A stretch of DNA of 64,000 nucleotides. It comes from Branchiostoma floridae (lineage: Eukaryota; Chordata; Leptocardii; Amphioxiformes; Branchiostomatidae). The stretch is taken from positions 5,271,670 to 5,335,669 of the forward strand of contig NC_049994.1 of the NCBI RefSeq assembly GCF_000003815.2. The letters are read 5' to 3'. Position numbers and translations under genes: made by a program. Numbering within the stretch: the first letter of the stretch is position 1; each line of letters begins with the position of its first letter. The notes below the pieces were generated by a model. It was given only the letters and a program-made list of their open reading frames with translations. It was not told the origin of the DNA and searched no databases. Shown here piece by piece: positions 53,076 to 63,530 of this stretch.

Positions 53076-54440
53076 ATGGCCTTATGGGGGCACACCCCAG
53101 TTTCTCGCCCCCATTGAAACCTATAGTTAAGAGACTTTTTTCAACGATGCCGTATTTAAAAGCAAAATCACGGGAACTACGCCTATACAGAAAGTAAGCA
53201 TGTACCATATGGTCTAACATATCTGATTTACAAGAAAATTCTAGTACTACAAATCTCACAATAATGAATATTCTAATGCATGTCGAAAGCCCATAGCGGT
53301 GACGTCATCTGTCAAGCGGCTCCGGCCCCTTCACTGTTTGCGTCCTCGGAGAGATACCAGGAATTAACCGGAAGCCAAGATTCGGCGACAAAAACTTACC
53401 GAAAGCAGCATATAGGGGTCGAATATTATACTACCAGCGATTTGGATCCGCTACGCTAATTTTACACCGAGTAACTGGGCGCAAAACGGATGGTAAAATC
53501 CCCTTACTCCGAAATAAGTTGGGACTACCACGGACCCCCGGTCGCGGAAGAACTGGGGTGTGCACCGTTATGTTCACCAGATGGTTTGTTTGGAACACAA
53601 ACGGAATGTCTTCACCGTGACAGGCATGGCCATTACAAAAGATAGAGTCGTTCCAAAAGTTCGTGAAGGACCAGGCCGTCTTAGTATTGCGGTCATTTTT
53701 AAATCATACAAATCCAACGATATGGTACCTTCCATCTAATATCCGCAATACTATAGTCCAACATCAAGTTAATTCTGAGACTTACAGAACTTACCTAGGG
53801 AGGTAACCGAACCCAACAGTAAGAAAAGGAAGCGCGAATTGGCGTGTGAAGATTTATTCTGAATAAAAAATTTTCTTTTCCAACAATTTACAAAGACACA
53901 CATGATATATTTATACATTTATACATGCATATGTACACACACATAATCTCAGTCGTGGTGTGGTTGACCCAAGAATTTTACATTCCTGAGGGAAGATACG
54001 AAGCGTTGAAATCCATTTTAAGTTGTGTATTGGCATTGACACTGTTACGGCAACGTTAACATTAATAACATTTTTGTTAGCCACATACAATGGTGTACAT
54101 TTACTTTTAGAGCCGATATAAGGAATTCGCACTGTGACGTTACCAATATGTATACGTATCGATTGTTTGACAACATGTGCGACCAATGCGTACATAGCTT
54201 TACAACACTAAGTACTGCCAGCGTACAGAAACGGTTTAAATTGCGTCCCCTCGCTGCGCAGTTGCGATAAGGTCTTTGCAGTTGATTCTTTCATTTTCCT
54301 TTTTCATCGTGACTTAAAATATCCATCGCGTTCATTTATTATGTTTAATGTGTTTTTGATACTTCAAACATCAAACGTGAGCAACGAACACATATGTGTA
54401 GATTTTTTTGCCACGCCGGTATTATGTTTATGTCGACAAA
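53076..54440. other. Noncoding stretch downstream of the giant ORF
   Basis: No exon was recognised on either strand. On the minus strand an AATAAA (TTTATT at 54335-54340) lies about 100 bases after the stop of the large ORF and is a plausible polyadenylation signal. A tract of alternating CA and TA is at about 53895-53945. Confidence 0.5.
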
Positions 54441-57400
54441 TCAGTCGTCATCCGAGGAGAAGCTTGAGTCGCTCTCTTCTCCGGATAGCCTCGATTTAAT
54501 CGAATCTTTGACCCTCGTGAGGCTACCCTTGATCTTGCCGACTAGCTTAGAGGGGGTGAGCCTGCCGCCAGATTTGTTAGAAGTGCTTGATTCTTCATCT
54601 TCTGCTTTACTAGCGGCCATTGTAGGCTTCCCCTGGTGTCCGTGGCGCGTCATGTCCGTTTTATTCTTCTCCGGAGCACTTTTCTGCATCTCCGGAGGAA
54701 GCGGTGGACCATAGAACGGTTTTGCGTTCGGGGGGACCGACTTGTGCGGGACTTCCTCTTTCATGGCCTTTTTTCTGGCCTCCCTCTCTCTTTTCCTCTC
54801 CTTTTCTTTCCTTGACTGGAACATTTGAGAGAACTTGGAAGGTTTCTTCGTGGTCGGCGAAGCTTCCTGCACCGGTGTCTCGTCCTCTTCTGCCGTCTCC
54901 AGTTGTTCCATGCTCTTCTTCACCATGGCGTACGCCTTTTTCTCCAAGGCTTGCCAATACTCATCGTCTCTCAGATCCTCCACTGAAACGGGTTTGTCCA
55001 AGTCTACCTCGTCTTCGCTAGCTTCTGATGAGTCGAAGACTTCCAAGTCCAGCTTTTTCGGTACTAAGCCCGTGTCCTGCCGGCTCGCTCTGGACCGGAC
55101 GCCCGTTGACCCACCGAAGTGACCGGGTAACATCACCGGTGATCTGTCGACATCGTACTTCACTTCTTTCCCGATGCCAGGTGGCTTGTAGGAGGCGAAT
55201 GTTTCACCGGGCACCCTGCCTGACGATCCGGTCCGCCGGAGGTCTGTCTGAGACCGCTCCTGGCGAAGCCGTGCTCTCTCGCGTTCTTCTGGATCCTCGA
55301 TATTCCACCATGACTTTTCACGACCTCTGGAGAACTTTCCACCCCAGTACTGGTCAACCTCCGCATCCAGCCGTGCCCTTTCGTCATCGTTATACTTCTT
55401 TATCCCCGACGACACCCAGCCGTATGGACGCCGATACTCGGGAGTATCTGGCCCGGAAGATTGCTCAGCGTTTGGCGGTTCTGCCGTCGGTCCGGTACGA
55501 GCTCTTGGCGGTCCAGCCGTCTGTGCAGTCAACTTCTTCTCGGGAGTCCTTGGCCTGTCGGTGGAGTCCTTGACCGACTGTGCAGTCTTCATGGGCAAAG
55601 GTTTGGTCAGAAATCCTATAGACGCTTCTCTGCGCCTTTGGGACAGCGCAGTTCTGTCAATTACAGCAGTGTCTTGAACCGGTCGTGGAATTTTTGAAGG
55701 CGATGTTGAGGTTTGTTTGACAGGTTTGTCTGTAGCTTGCATGTCTGCGCGCCTTGGTGACAATGCTTCTGTCTCCATTACGAGAAGTTTTTTTACAGTC
55801 GTGTCTTGAACCGGTCGTGGAATTCTTGAAGGTGCTGTTTGTTTGACAGACTTCTTGTCTGTTGCTTGCATGTCTGCGCGCCTTGGCGACAATGCAGTAC
55901 TACCCATAGCGGGAGTTTTCCCCTTAACATCTACGCCTCTAGTCGCTCGCGGGATTTTCGAAGGCGCCAATTTGGCGGTCTGGACTCCGGACGGTCCAGC
56001 TTTTGGCACGTTCGCTCCTTTCTGTGAAGCCTCAAGAATTGGCTTCTCTTTCTTGTCCTGTGTGGACCCTTTTGTCTGTCCAGATGGACCTGCGACTGGA
56101 GCATTTTCTTCCTTAGGAGGTGGTGAAGTGTGTGTTGATGTGGCAATGCTCGATGCACTTGCTACTTTGGCGGAAGCCGTAGGTTTAGAAGGTACGACCT
56201 TGTACGTTAGCACTGTCTTCTTAGGAGTGTCTTTAGTTTCCGAGTCTCCTGCTTCTTGCGGCCCCTTAATTTTCGTGGAACCATCGGGACCGGACATCTT
56301 TGCTGCAACGTCCTTAGATGCTAGATCAGACTTCTTAGCATCCTTGGACGGGGCGGCCTGCGCCTTTGAGCTTCCGCTTTCATTGTCGTTGCCAACAAGG
56401 GCTTCCCGAACTTTCTGGGAGTACTCTTTGCGCGCCATAACCGCCTCGCCACCCTCCACAGCGCCCATCGACATGACGGTGTACTGTCGGGTTGGATCCG
56501 GTACAGGCTGCATGGAACCGGAGCCGACCAGATCCAAAAGTGGCCGCGGCGATCCTGAGATTCCGGACATCAGAAACTCCATTGTTGGTAAAGCAGGAGG
56601 ATTGGGGACTTGTCTAGATGTGTATCTGATTTCGGACATCAGAAACTCCATCGGAGGCAGCGCAGGAGGAGAGGGAACCCGTCCGGACATATCTGATATT
56701 CCGGACAACAGTAGCTCAATTGGTGGCAAAGTCGGGGGTGATGGGACTCGTCCGAATCCTGCCCCATGCATCATGAAGTGTGGTGTGGCTCCTGGAAGAC
56801 TTGGGCGCCTCAGCTGCTCTGGGGTCGGGAGTGGTGGCGGCTCAGGGATAATGCCAACCTCCATTGTACCCACGGTCTCGCTGGCCTCTGCCACATTTTC
56901 TACCGTTTCGTCACCCTTCGTGACCTTAGTCTTGTGCGTCATTTTGTTGGAGGCGGTAGTGCTTCTCATAAACGTGCCTCCACCACGGCCTGAAGACATC
57001 AACGAAGCCGGCAGAGGCGGGGGCTGAGGGATTACTAGACCCGCAGGTCCTGCGAACATCAGCGCCATGTTAGGCTGAGGTGCGGCTTGTGGAAGTTGTG
57101 GGAGGGTACTTGGTCGTCTCAGCTGTCCCGGCGTTGGGAGCGGTGGCGGCGCAGGGATATGACCAGCCTCCACAGTAGCCACTGTTTGACCGGCCTCTGC
57201 CACATTTTCTACCGTTTCATCACCCTTCGTGACCTTAGTCTTGTGCGTCATTTTGTTCGAAGCTGTAGTGCTCCGCATAAAGGTACCACCACCTTGTCCA
57301 TGGCCTGGAGACATCAAAGAAGGCGGGTACTGAGGGGCTGCTAGAGCCGAAGGTCCTGCCATCTGTAGCGCCATGTTAAGCTGTGGTGTGGATTGTGGAA

Positions 57401-60400
57401 GACTTGGTCGTCTCAGCTGTCCCGGCGTTGGGAGTGGTGGCGGTTCAGGGATATGACCAACCTCCATTGTACCCACGGTTTCGCTGGCCTCTGCCACATT
57501 CTCTACCGTTTCATCACCCTTCGTGACCTTAGTCTTGTGTGTCATTTTGTTGGAAGCTGTAGTACTTCGCATGAAGGTACCTCCTCCTTGTCCATGGCCT
57601 TGAGACAAGAGTGAGGATTGAGGGGCTGCTAGAGCCAATGGTCCTGACATCTGTAGCGCCATGTTTGGCTGAGGCCGTCCGAATCCACCTGAGATTCCGG
57701 CCATCAGTAGCTCCATAGGTGGCAAAGCCGGGGGCGAGGGGACTCGTCCGAATCCATCTGAGATTCCGGCCATCAGTAGCTCCATAGGTGGCAAAGCCGG
57801 GGGTAAGGGGACTCGTCCGAATCCATCTGAGATTCCGGCCATCAGTAGCTCCATAGGTGGCAAAGCCGGAGGTGAGGGGACTTGTCCGAATCCACCTGAG
57901 ATTCCGGCCATCAGTAGCTCCATAGGTGGCAAAGTCGGGGGTGAGGGGACTCGTCCGAATCCTGCCCCATGCATCAGCAAGTGTGGCGTGGCTCGTGGAA
58001 GACTTGACCGTCTCAGCTGTTCCGAAGTTGGGAGCGGCGGTGGCGGAGGAATCTGCATAACTTCCGTAGTTGCCATGGCCTGGCTGGCTTCGGCAATGTT
58101 TTCCACAGTTTCGTCACCCTTTTTGACGCTTGTCTTTTGTGTCACCTTGGATGACGCAGACGTGTGTCGCATGGCTGTACCTCCAGAAAGACTAGTCTGT
58201 CCACCAAGCTGTGGCATAGGCAAGGCAGAGCTGTGTGACAACAGACCCATAGTTGGCGTAGCACTGGGAATCGCCAGCGCAGCCGGTGGCGCTATCTGGG
58301 CATGTGCACCGAGGCCGAAGGCCGGCAGCGGCGGTGGTGTCGGGATACGCTCAGCCTGGACAGTCGCGACCATGTGCGATGCCTCTGCCGTGTCCTCAGT
58401 CTCCCCTATAGACGTCTTCCTCCTCACAGTGGTAGAGTGTTTCAGCTTGGTTGACTGGGACTGAAGCCGGAAGGACAAGCTATCGTTTCCATGTGAGCTG
58501 GACTGCATGTGCCCGGGCATCACGTGATCCCTTCTTCCAATTGCATCATTCAAGGCTTGGCCCAACGTCGCCGATGATAAAGGAGACATGGACATTGGGT
58601 GTGGAGATAATAAACCCAGGCCAAAGGACGGCAGGGGTGGCGGCGAGGGGACTCTGTCGGCCTGAACTGTGGCGACCATGTGCGATGCCTCGGCCGTGTC
58701 TTCCGTCTCCCCTGTAGACGTCTTTCTCCTCACAGTGGTAGAGTGTTTCAGCTGCGTCGACTGGGACTGCAGTCGGAAGGCAAGACTGTCCCTTCGAGGT
58801 TGCATCATGCCATGTGTTGCGCCCCAGCTCTCTCCAACATCACGCAAGGCTGTTGCAAGGGCCGTGCTTTGGACTCCCTGGCTTGTGCGGTCCCTGCCAA
58901 CAGGACTAGAGCTTCGAGGGGTGCCTGCGGGCGTACTCGCGCGGGAAGACCGTACACTGCCGACATCACTTCCCGCAACACTGTTGGTGGCACTGCCTCG
59001 AGGGGAGGGGTGGAACTCGACGTGCTTGAAGCCCTGGCTCTGAAAGCGACCCAAGTAGTTCGGCGGGACGTACACCCTGGCAGCCCCCGGCGGCGGTGCC
59101 TGTTCCTTCGGCGTCTCATCGTCCGACTCGTCGCCGCCCAACAGATAGTAGTCAGGGGGAGGAAGAGGGGGAGGTGCCGGCGGTGCTTCCATTTGGGCTT
59201 CCATCATGGTTGCCATTGTAGCAGTCTCAGTGGACACCTCGGTGCCATCTTGCTCCCGGGAGCTGACGGTGGCGCGCTGTCCCACCTCTGCCGTCTGTGT
59301 CGTGTATACAACAGGAGCGGCCTGTGCTGGCGCACTGCCTCCTGGGAGACAGCCTGGCAGTGGGGGAGGAGGAGGCGGAGGGGTGAACGCAAGTGTTGTC
59401 TTCCTCACCGCCTGACTAGACTCCAGAGAAGCCGTGTCTTTCTTCTTGCCTTTCCCGTATTTGGTCACAGTGCTCTTCTGTGACGCGGCACTGGACTGAG
59501 AGGTGAAGTGCAGGGTCTGTTTCTTTTTCTGTCGCTCTTCCTCGCGATGTTGGAGTGTGTTTTTTAAGTCTTCGACCACTGGTGGGTTGAGACTAGAACG
59601 CCTTCGACGGTCTGGCACTTTCCAGATGGTGGCTTCTGGCTCTTCGTCAGATTTCTTTGACTTTGAAGAACGTTTTTCGTCTGACTCCACCTTGCCAACT
59701 TCTTTTCTTCCTTGACCCTTGGATAGTTTGGTCTTCCGTCTGACACTACGTTGCTGTTCGTCTGTAGCGTTTTGATCGTCCTTGCCAGACACAGAGGGCG
59801 GTGGGGACACTCTGGTCGCCATCAGGCGGTTTCCTGTCGATGTTGCCGTGTCTGTTCTGCCGACAGGAGCGTTGGAGGGAAGTACGGGCAGGCCTCCTTC
59901 TTCTGTGGCGCCCACGAGAGGCATCAAGCCTGCTACTCTTGTCAGGACTCCCGACAAGATGGTAAGAAAAATCCGTGTGAGCCCCATTGTGGTGGCCTCC
60001 ATCGTGCTGTACGTCTGGTTAACTTGGTGGATCAGCTCGCCAAGAAGTGTCGGGTTAAAGAGCTCGGCTTCTGTCACTTGTATCATGGGGTCGATGATCG
60101 AGACAGCGCGGTTCAGAATGCGGAGGTACCGGCTCCTTGTCATCATTCCTTCAGCCACGGAAACCATTATCTTATGAACGGCTGTCTGGACTCTTTCGTC
60201 CGCACGGTATAACACAACCGAGTCTGCCACAGCCGTGGGTCTGACTCTAGTGCCTTTCTTGGTTTGGGCAGCCTCTGTCTCAGGGGTCCCTCCAGAGGGG
60301 CCAGATGACTTCTCGGAACTTCTTGGCGCAGGGGGAGGCTCTTCCATGTCTTCCACGCTTTTATCAGGCCGGACTTCGGTCAAAGAGCGCAGTATGTAAG

Positions 60401-62219
60401 GAGGATCGACTCTAGGGTCGGTCATGTCTCGTGGTTTGTCTTGAGTGGTCCACGACTTTTTCTCCTTTGGCGCCTTTGTCCAGATGGGTATGGGCTCATC
60501 AACAGCGGACGAGCTAACCTGGTCCTTCTGGACAGGACTCTTCACATCTTTTGTTTTGTCGTCCTTCACCTTAAGGATCCTGCCTGATTTGGGAGACTTT
60601 TTACCGGACGGGACATCGTTTGCCGGGAAGAGCCCAGTCATACCAGCCCCCTTTTCCTCTCGGGTGACACTTGAGCCGCCAGATTTCCCGCCAAGATAAT
60701 CCGGCTTGTTCGTCGACTCTTTCCCTGTCCGCCGGGAGGAAGTCTTTTCCTCAGGTGACCCTCCAACAGCCATGCTGAGCTTATCCTCTTCGCGGACTTG
60801 AGGAGTGTTTAAGTCCCCGAACTTAGTGGTGCTTGCAAAGCAGATGCTGGAATTCTTTCGCCCGCTGAAGATGGCTAGTTCCTCTTCGGTCTCCGCATGA
60901 CACGCCATCTTGAGATCGGAGTGTTTGGAGTGCCTGAGGGAGAGGTTGCTGCAGGGCAGGTCCAGGTCGGGTGGCGGCGGGCCTAACTCGTGCACCATCA
61001 CCTGCCTTTGGATCTCTCGGACCCAGTATGCCAGCGCCTTGTTGTTAGGGTTGTGGTTCTTATCAAACTTCTTAACCCACGGCCTAGGGTCGGGAAAGTC
61101 CTCTAACTCCCCGAAGAAGTTTCGGGTGGTTGTGAATTTTCTCCGGTTGGCACGACGGCGTCTTTCTTGCCTTATAGCCTCCTGCCTTTCTTCCAATTCA
61201 TACTTCTTGACTGCGCCCTTGATGACGTTGGTGGTGAAGATCTTTGCCAGCTTCTGTATCTTCTCCTCTTCCTCCTGTTCCTTCGTTTTGGGGGCATCGC
61301 CCTTCATGAACGCCAATCTGTTTCTCATGGTCCAGGCGATCGCCTTAGCGATAGTTTTGAACTTCTTCTTTTTCGGAGGCGCCAACTCCTGTCTGGCGTT
61401 GTAAATCATCTTCTGGCGGAGGATTTCGTTCGTCTTGGAGCATCTGATCCGCAGCGTCTTCCCAGATGCTGTCCGGATCTTCCCTTGTCTCACATCGGCC
61501 ATCGTAGTTATCGACTGACTTTTGTGGAGATGCTCGGTTGTTGCACCCTTGGAGTCGCGCCTGTGCACGAACTCGTGTGTGCTCTCCCTCTGGTGGGTCT
61601 CGGTCGTTTCGCGAGAGATCGGCTTGAACTTCGTGATCTGCGAGAGGAGACCGAGATCTTCTCGTGAGCACTCGCCCTTGATTCGCCTTTTCTCGGCGTG
61701 GATGAGTCCGGTTATGTCAAGAACGGAGTCCATCATGTCCATACCTGACTCACAGCTGCCGCTGGACATAGACGAGCAAGATTCGATTTCAATCAGTAGG
61801 TCTGAAGTGGCGGATTCGATAAGGTTTTTGGCAAGAATGGTTGTGACGTTGTTATTGGAGCCACCTTTGAACATCTTGCTGATGCTGGTCGCACTGCGGA
61901 GGACTGTTGGGTCTTTGATCAGTTCCTCTGCATATTTTGATACATCTGTGTTCGACTGCGCAGGGGAGGGGGGCGCAACGCTTAGTGTGGGACCTATCCC
62001 AGCACTACTGCTAGCACTACTAGCACTAACTTCTAGCTTATCTTCTGCAGTATTCATTTTCTCTTCTGATTTTTGCTCCTTTTGCGCAACGCCAAGTGTG
62101 GGACCTATCCCAGCACTACTGTTAGCACTACTAGCACTAACATCTAACTCATGTTCTACAGTATTAATTTTCTCTTCCGATTTTTGCACCTTTTTACAAC
62201 AACTTAACAATCTATACAT
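54441..62219 (-). CDS. Giant single-exon ORF: disordered, proline-rich repeat protein, 2592 aa
   Basis: I do not recognise this protein. The start is the ATG at 62219: an in-frame TAG lies two codons upstream. Residues 1-10 are MYRLLSCCKK, with a Cys pair that could be lipidated (inference). Two ~36-residue repeats follow (KSEEKxNTxExxLxVSASSA, GIGPTL). Residues about 90-400 are mixed and partly helical, with a charged stretch near KKKKFKTIAKAIAWTMRNR and EERQEAIRQERRRRANRRK. From about 1000 to 1900 there are repeats combining TKVTKGDETVENVAEAS with PEPPPLPTP, and a 23-residue VPSPPALPPMELLMAGISDG unit. The C-terminal fifth has SR-type basic blocks, a charged region (KEKERKREREARKKAMKEE) and the acidic end SGEESDSSFSSDDD. 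PPLP motifs are ligands for group II WW domains and similar modules, suggesting a scaffold. No transmembrane or catalytic signature was seen. Confidence 0.85.
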   Translation of the reverse strand: MYRLLSCCKKVQKSEEKINTVEHELDVSASSANSSAGIGPTLGVAQKEQKSEEKMNTAEDKLEVSASSASSSAGIGPTLSVAPPSPAQSNTDVSKYAEELIKDPTVLRSATSISKMFKGGSNNNVTTILAKNLIESATSDLLIEIESCSSMSSGSCESGMDMMDSVLDITGLIHAEKRRIKGECSREDLGLLSQITKFKPISRETTETHQRESTHEFVHRRDSKGATTEHLHKSQSITTMADVRQGKIRTASGKTLRIRCSKTNEILRQKMIYNARQELAPPKKKKFKTIAKAIAWTMRNRLAFMKGDAPKTKEQEEEEKIQKLAKIFTTNVIKGAVKKYELEERQEAIRQERRRRANRRKFTTTRNFFGELEDFPDPRPWVKKFDKNHNPNNKALAYWVREIQRQVMVHELGPPPPDLDLPCSNLSLRHSKHSDLKMACHAETEEELAIFSGRKNSSICFASTTKFGDLNTPQVREEDKLSMAVGGSPEEKTSSRRTGKESTNKPDYLGGKSGGSSVTREEKGAGMTGLFPANDVPSGKKSPKSGRILKVKDDKTKDVKSPVQKDQVSSSAVDEPIPIWTKAPKEKKSWTTQDKPRDMTDPRVDPPYILRSLTEVRPDKSVEDMEEPPPAPRSSEKSSGPSGGTPETEAAQTKKGTRVRPTAVADSVVLYRADERVQTAVHKIMVSVAEGMMTRSRYLRILNRAVSIIDPMIQVTEAELFNPTLLGELIHQVNQTYSTMEATTMGLTRIFLTILSGVLTRVAGLMPLVGATEEGGLPVLPSNAPVGRTDTATSTGNRLMATRVSPPPSVSGKDDQNATDEQQRSVRRKTKLSKGQGRKEVGKVESDEKRSSKSKKSDEEPEATIWKVPDRRRRSSLNPPVVEDLKNTLQHREEERQKKKQTLHFTSQSSAASQKSTVTKYGKGKKKDTASLESSQAVRKTTLAFTPPPPPPPLPGCLPGGSAPAQAAPVVYTTQTAEVGQRATVSSREQDGTEVSTETATMATMMEAQMEAPPAPPPLPPPDYYLLGGDESDDETPKEQAPPPGAARVYVPPNYLGRFQSQGFKHVEFHPSPRGSATNSVAGSDVGSVRSSRASTPAGTPRSSSPVGRDRTSQGVQSTALATALRDVGESWGATHGMMQPRRDSLAFRLQSQSTQLKHSTTVRRKTSTGETEDTAEASHMVATVQADRVPSPPPLPSFGLGLLSPHPMSMSPLSSATLGQALNDAIGRRDHVMPGHMQSSSHGNDSLSFRLQSQSTKLKHSTTVRRKTSIGETEDTAEASHMVATVQAERIPTPPPLPAFGLGAHAQIAPPAALAIPSATPTMGLLSHSSALPMPQLGGQTSLSGGTAMRHTSASSKVTQKTSVKKGDETVENIAEASQAMATTEVMQIPPPPPLPTSEQLRRSSLPRATPHLLMHGAGFGRVPSPPTLPPMELLMAGISGGFGQVPSPPALPPMELLMAGISDGFGRVPLPPALPPMELLMAGISDGFGRVPSPPALPPMELLMAGISGGFGRPQPNMALQMSGPLALAAPQSSLLSQGHGQGGGTFMRSTTASNKMTHKTKVTKGDETVENVAEASETVGTMEVGHIPEPPPLPTPGQLRRPSLPQSTPQLNMALQMAGPSALAAPQYPPSLMSPGHGQGGGTFMRSTTASNKMTHKTKVTKGDETVENVAEAGQTVATVEAGHIPAPPPLPTPGQLRRPSTLPQLPQAAPQPNMALMFAGPAGLVIPQPPPLPASLMSSGRGGGTFMRSTTASNKMTHKTKVTKGDETVENVAEASETVGTMEVGIIPEPPPLPTPEQLRRPSLPGATPHFMMHGAGFGRVPSPPTLPPIELLLSGISDMSGRVPSPPALPPMEFLMSEIRYTSRQVPNPPALPTMEFLMSGISGSPRPLLDLVGSGSMQPVPDPTRQYTVMSMGAVEGGEAVMARKEYSQKVREALVGNDNESGSSKAQAAPSKDAKKSDLASKDVAAKMSGPDGSTKIKGPQEAGDSETKDTPKKTVLTYKVVPSKPTASAKVASASSIATSTHTSPPPKEENAPVAGPSGQTKGSTQDKKEKPILEASQKGANVPKAGPSGVQTAKLAPSKIPRATRGVDVKGKTPAMGSTALSPRRADMQATDKKSVKQTAPSRIPRPVQDTTVKKLLVMETEALSPRRADMQATDKPVKQTSTSPSKIPRPVQDTAVIDRTALSQRRREASIGFLTKPLPMKTAQSVKDSTDRPRTPEKKLTAQTAGPPRARTGPTAEPPNAEQSSGPDTPEYRRPYGWVSSGIKKYNDDERARLDAEVDQYWGGKFSRGREKSWWNIEDPEERERARLRQERSQTDLRRTGSSGRVPGETFASYKPPGIGKEVKYDVDRSPVMLPGHFGGSTGVRSRASRQDTGLVPKKLDLEVFDSSEASEDEVDLDKPVSVEDLRDDEYWQALEKKAYAMVKKSMEQLETAEEDETPVQEASPTTKKPSKFSQMFQSRKEKERKREREARKKAMKEEVPHKSVPPNAKPFYGPPLPPEMQKSAPEKNKTDMTRHGHQGKPTMAASKAEDEESSTSNKSGGRLTPSKLVGKIKGSLTRVKDSIKSRLSGEESDSSFSSDDD
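56550..57955 (-). repeat. Tandem coding repeats inside the giant ORF
   Basis: Two kinds interleave. A 69-bp unit encoding FGRVPSPPALPPMELLMAGI plus three residues occurs four times in a row (about 57676-57955) and three more times, more diverged, at about 56550-56760. A roughly 300-bp unit encoding the block from TFMRSTTASNKMTHKT to PEPPPLPTPGQLRRPS occurs three times (about 56800, 57100 and 57400). Older relatives are at about 58005, 58325 and 58630. All keep the frame, which argues for selection on the protein. Confidence 0.9.
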
Positions 62220-62827
62220 AGACTACATAGAAAGAGTCTTTGGCTTGCTGCAGACGGACGAACTCGGCTTTCGTCGGTGATGGTGGTTGGCGGGGATTGA
62301 CGAGGATGGCCGAAGTTTGCCGAAGTCTACCGAAGCTGCCTGTGATCGACGAGGCGACGTTGTCCTTCGGAGAGGGAGGGAAAATAGTTACTTCTTGCTC
62401 GAGCAGTACGGTGCAAATAATTTGCAGGGGAAAAAAATTTCTATTTCCACCTAGCGCATTGTATCACGCGTTTAAATGCAAATTTGAATTACCATATCTA
62501 ATTAATAAAAAGTGAAGGTTTGCTTTCTAGACAGACCTAATTTACACCTAGGGTGGATCAATGTCACGGCTGGCGTAGGAAGACATGTTGATGTTGATGT
62601 TGGTCTTGATCGGAAGAAATAACGCTCCCTGGCGGTTGTTTCTGGTACCACACCAAAGTTATGATCCAGTGGCTTTGTGACTGCAGGTGCACATGAGTTT
62701 CTCGTGAGTTGAGTGATACTGAGTTGAAAAGACGTGACGGAATTTGAGAGATTTCCCCTTCTATACGACTTTTTCTATGTATATCTTTCCGTATTCGCCA
62801 AAGCGTACATGTTACGCCTATCTTTAT

Positions 62828-62905
62828 CTCTGACATTCGTTGAGTATCTTTCAAACCCCGCAGTGACGCAAGCTTGACGCAAGTGCAGTGAGAGTGCACT
62901 TTTAG
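62828..62905. repeat. Half copy of the GTGCGCTC MITE family
   Basis: CGTTGAGTATCTTTCAAACC, CCGCAGTGACGCAAGC and GCAGTGAGAGTGCACTTTTA match the right halves of the elements at 38523 and 50848. The left half is missing. Confidence 0.75.
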
Positions 62906-63419
62906 AGAGTGGAAAACATTTTATAACATAATTACAAACACCCAGATACACAAAAATGTACATGTGAACATTGTAGCCATGTGCAATATTGTAGTCCTTC
63001 AACACATGGCCTTCAAAAGTATAAAGGGCAGTGTACATAAAAACTGTTACACGCTTTAAATAAGTATTTATGTACATAAAAATGGCTAAACAAGAATAAA
63101 CCGCAGGCATTTAAACTCCCAGGTTTACGTTTGTACGACATCACAGTATTCGTTTTCTATTGATTGAATAAAAGCTTAAGGCCACAGCAAGTAAATTTTA
63201 TGGATGGCGCTTTCAGCAAACTCCAAATTTAATGCGTGCTGTCGACAAAAAGTGGGCAAAATTAAAGATACTTTCAACTGGATAATATGACTTGAAGTAA
63301 CGAAACATGGCATCACAACCAACAAGGTTTTTATTTCTATAATCAATAACACAGTGACACTCGTGTCAACATGGGAATTATCAAACGGAATAAGAGTCTA
63401 TGAAGATTAGACATCCAGG

Positions 63420-63530
63420 TAATAAGATATGCCAAAAAGCAAATACTAAAGCAACTAGATATGATTTTGGAAACGGTCAGACGTTTCACATACTAGTAGT
63501 ATCCACTATCTTTCGTCACTGACACTGTCG
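63420..63530. repeat. Dispersed repeat family A, copy 5
   Basis: It contains AAATACTAAAGCAACTAG, GGAAACGGTCAGACGTTTC and TCTTTCGTCACTGACAC, in the family order. Confidence 0.6.

Noticed and set aside
55843-57027. Plus-strand ORF of 394 codons
   Set aside because: It lies entirely antisense to the repeat-rich 2592-codon ORF. Its openness follows from the codon bias and repeats of the sense frame, and it has no family resemblance.
58680-59483. Plus-strand ORF of 267 codons
   Set aside because: Antisense shadow of the giant ORF, Arg/Cys-rich in the way typical of such shadows.
61522-62280. Plus-strand ORF of 252 codons overlapping the start of the giant ORF
   Set aside because: Antisense shadow; it mirrors the two N-terminal repeats of the sense protein.
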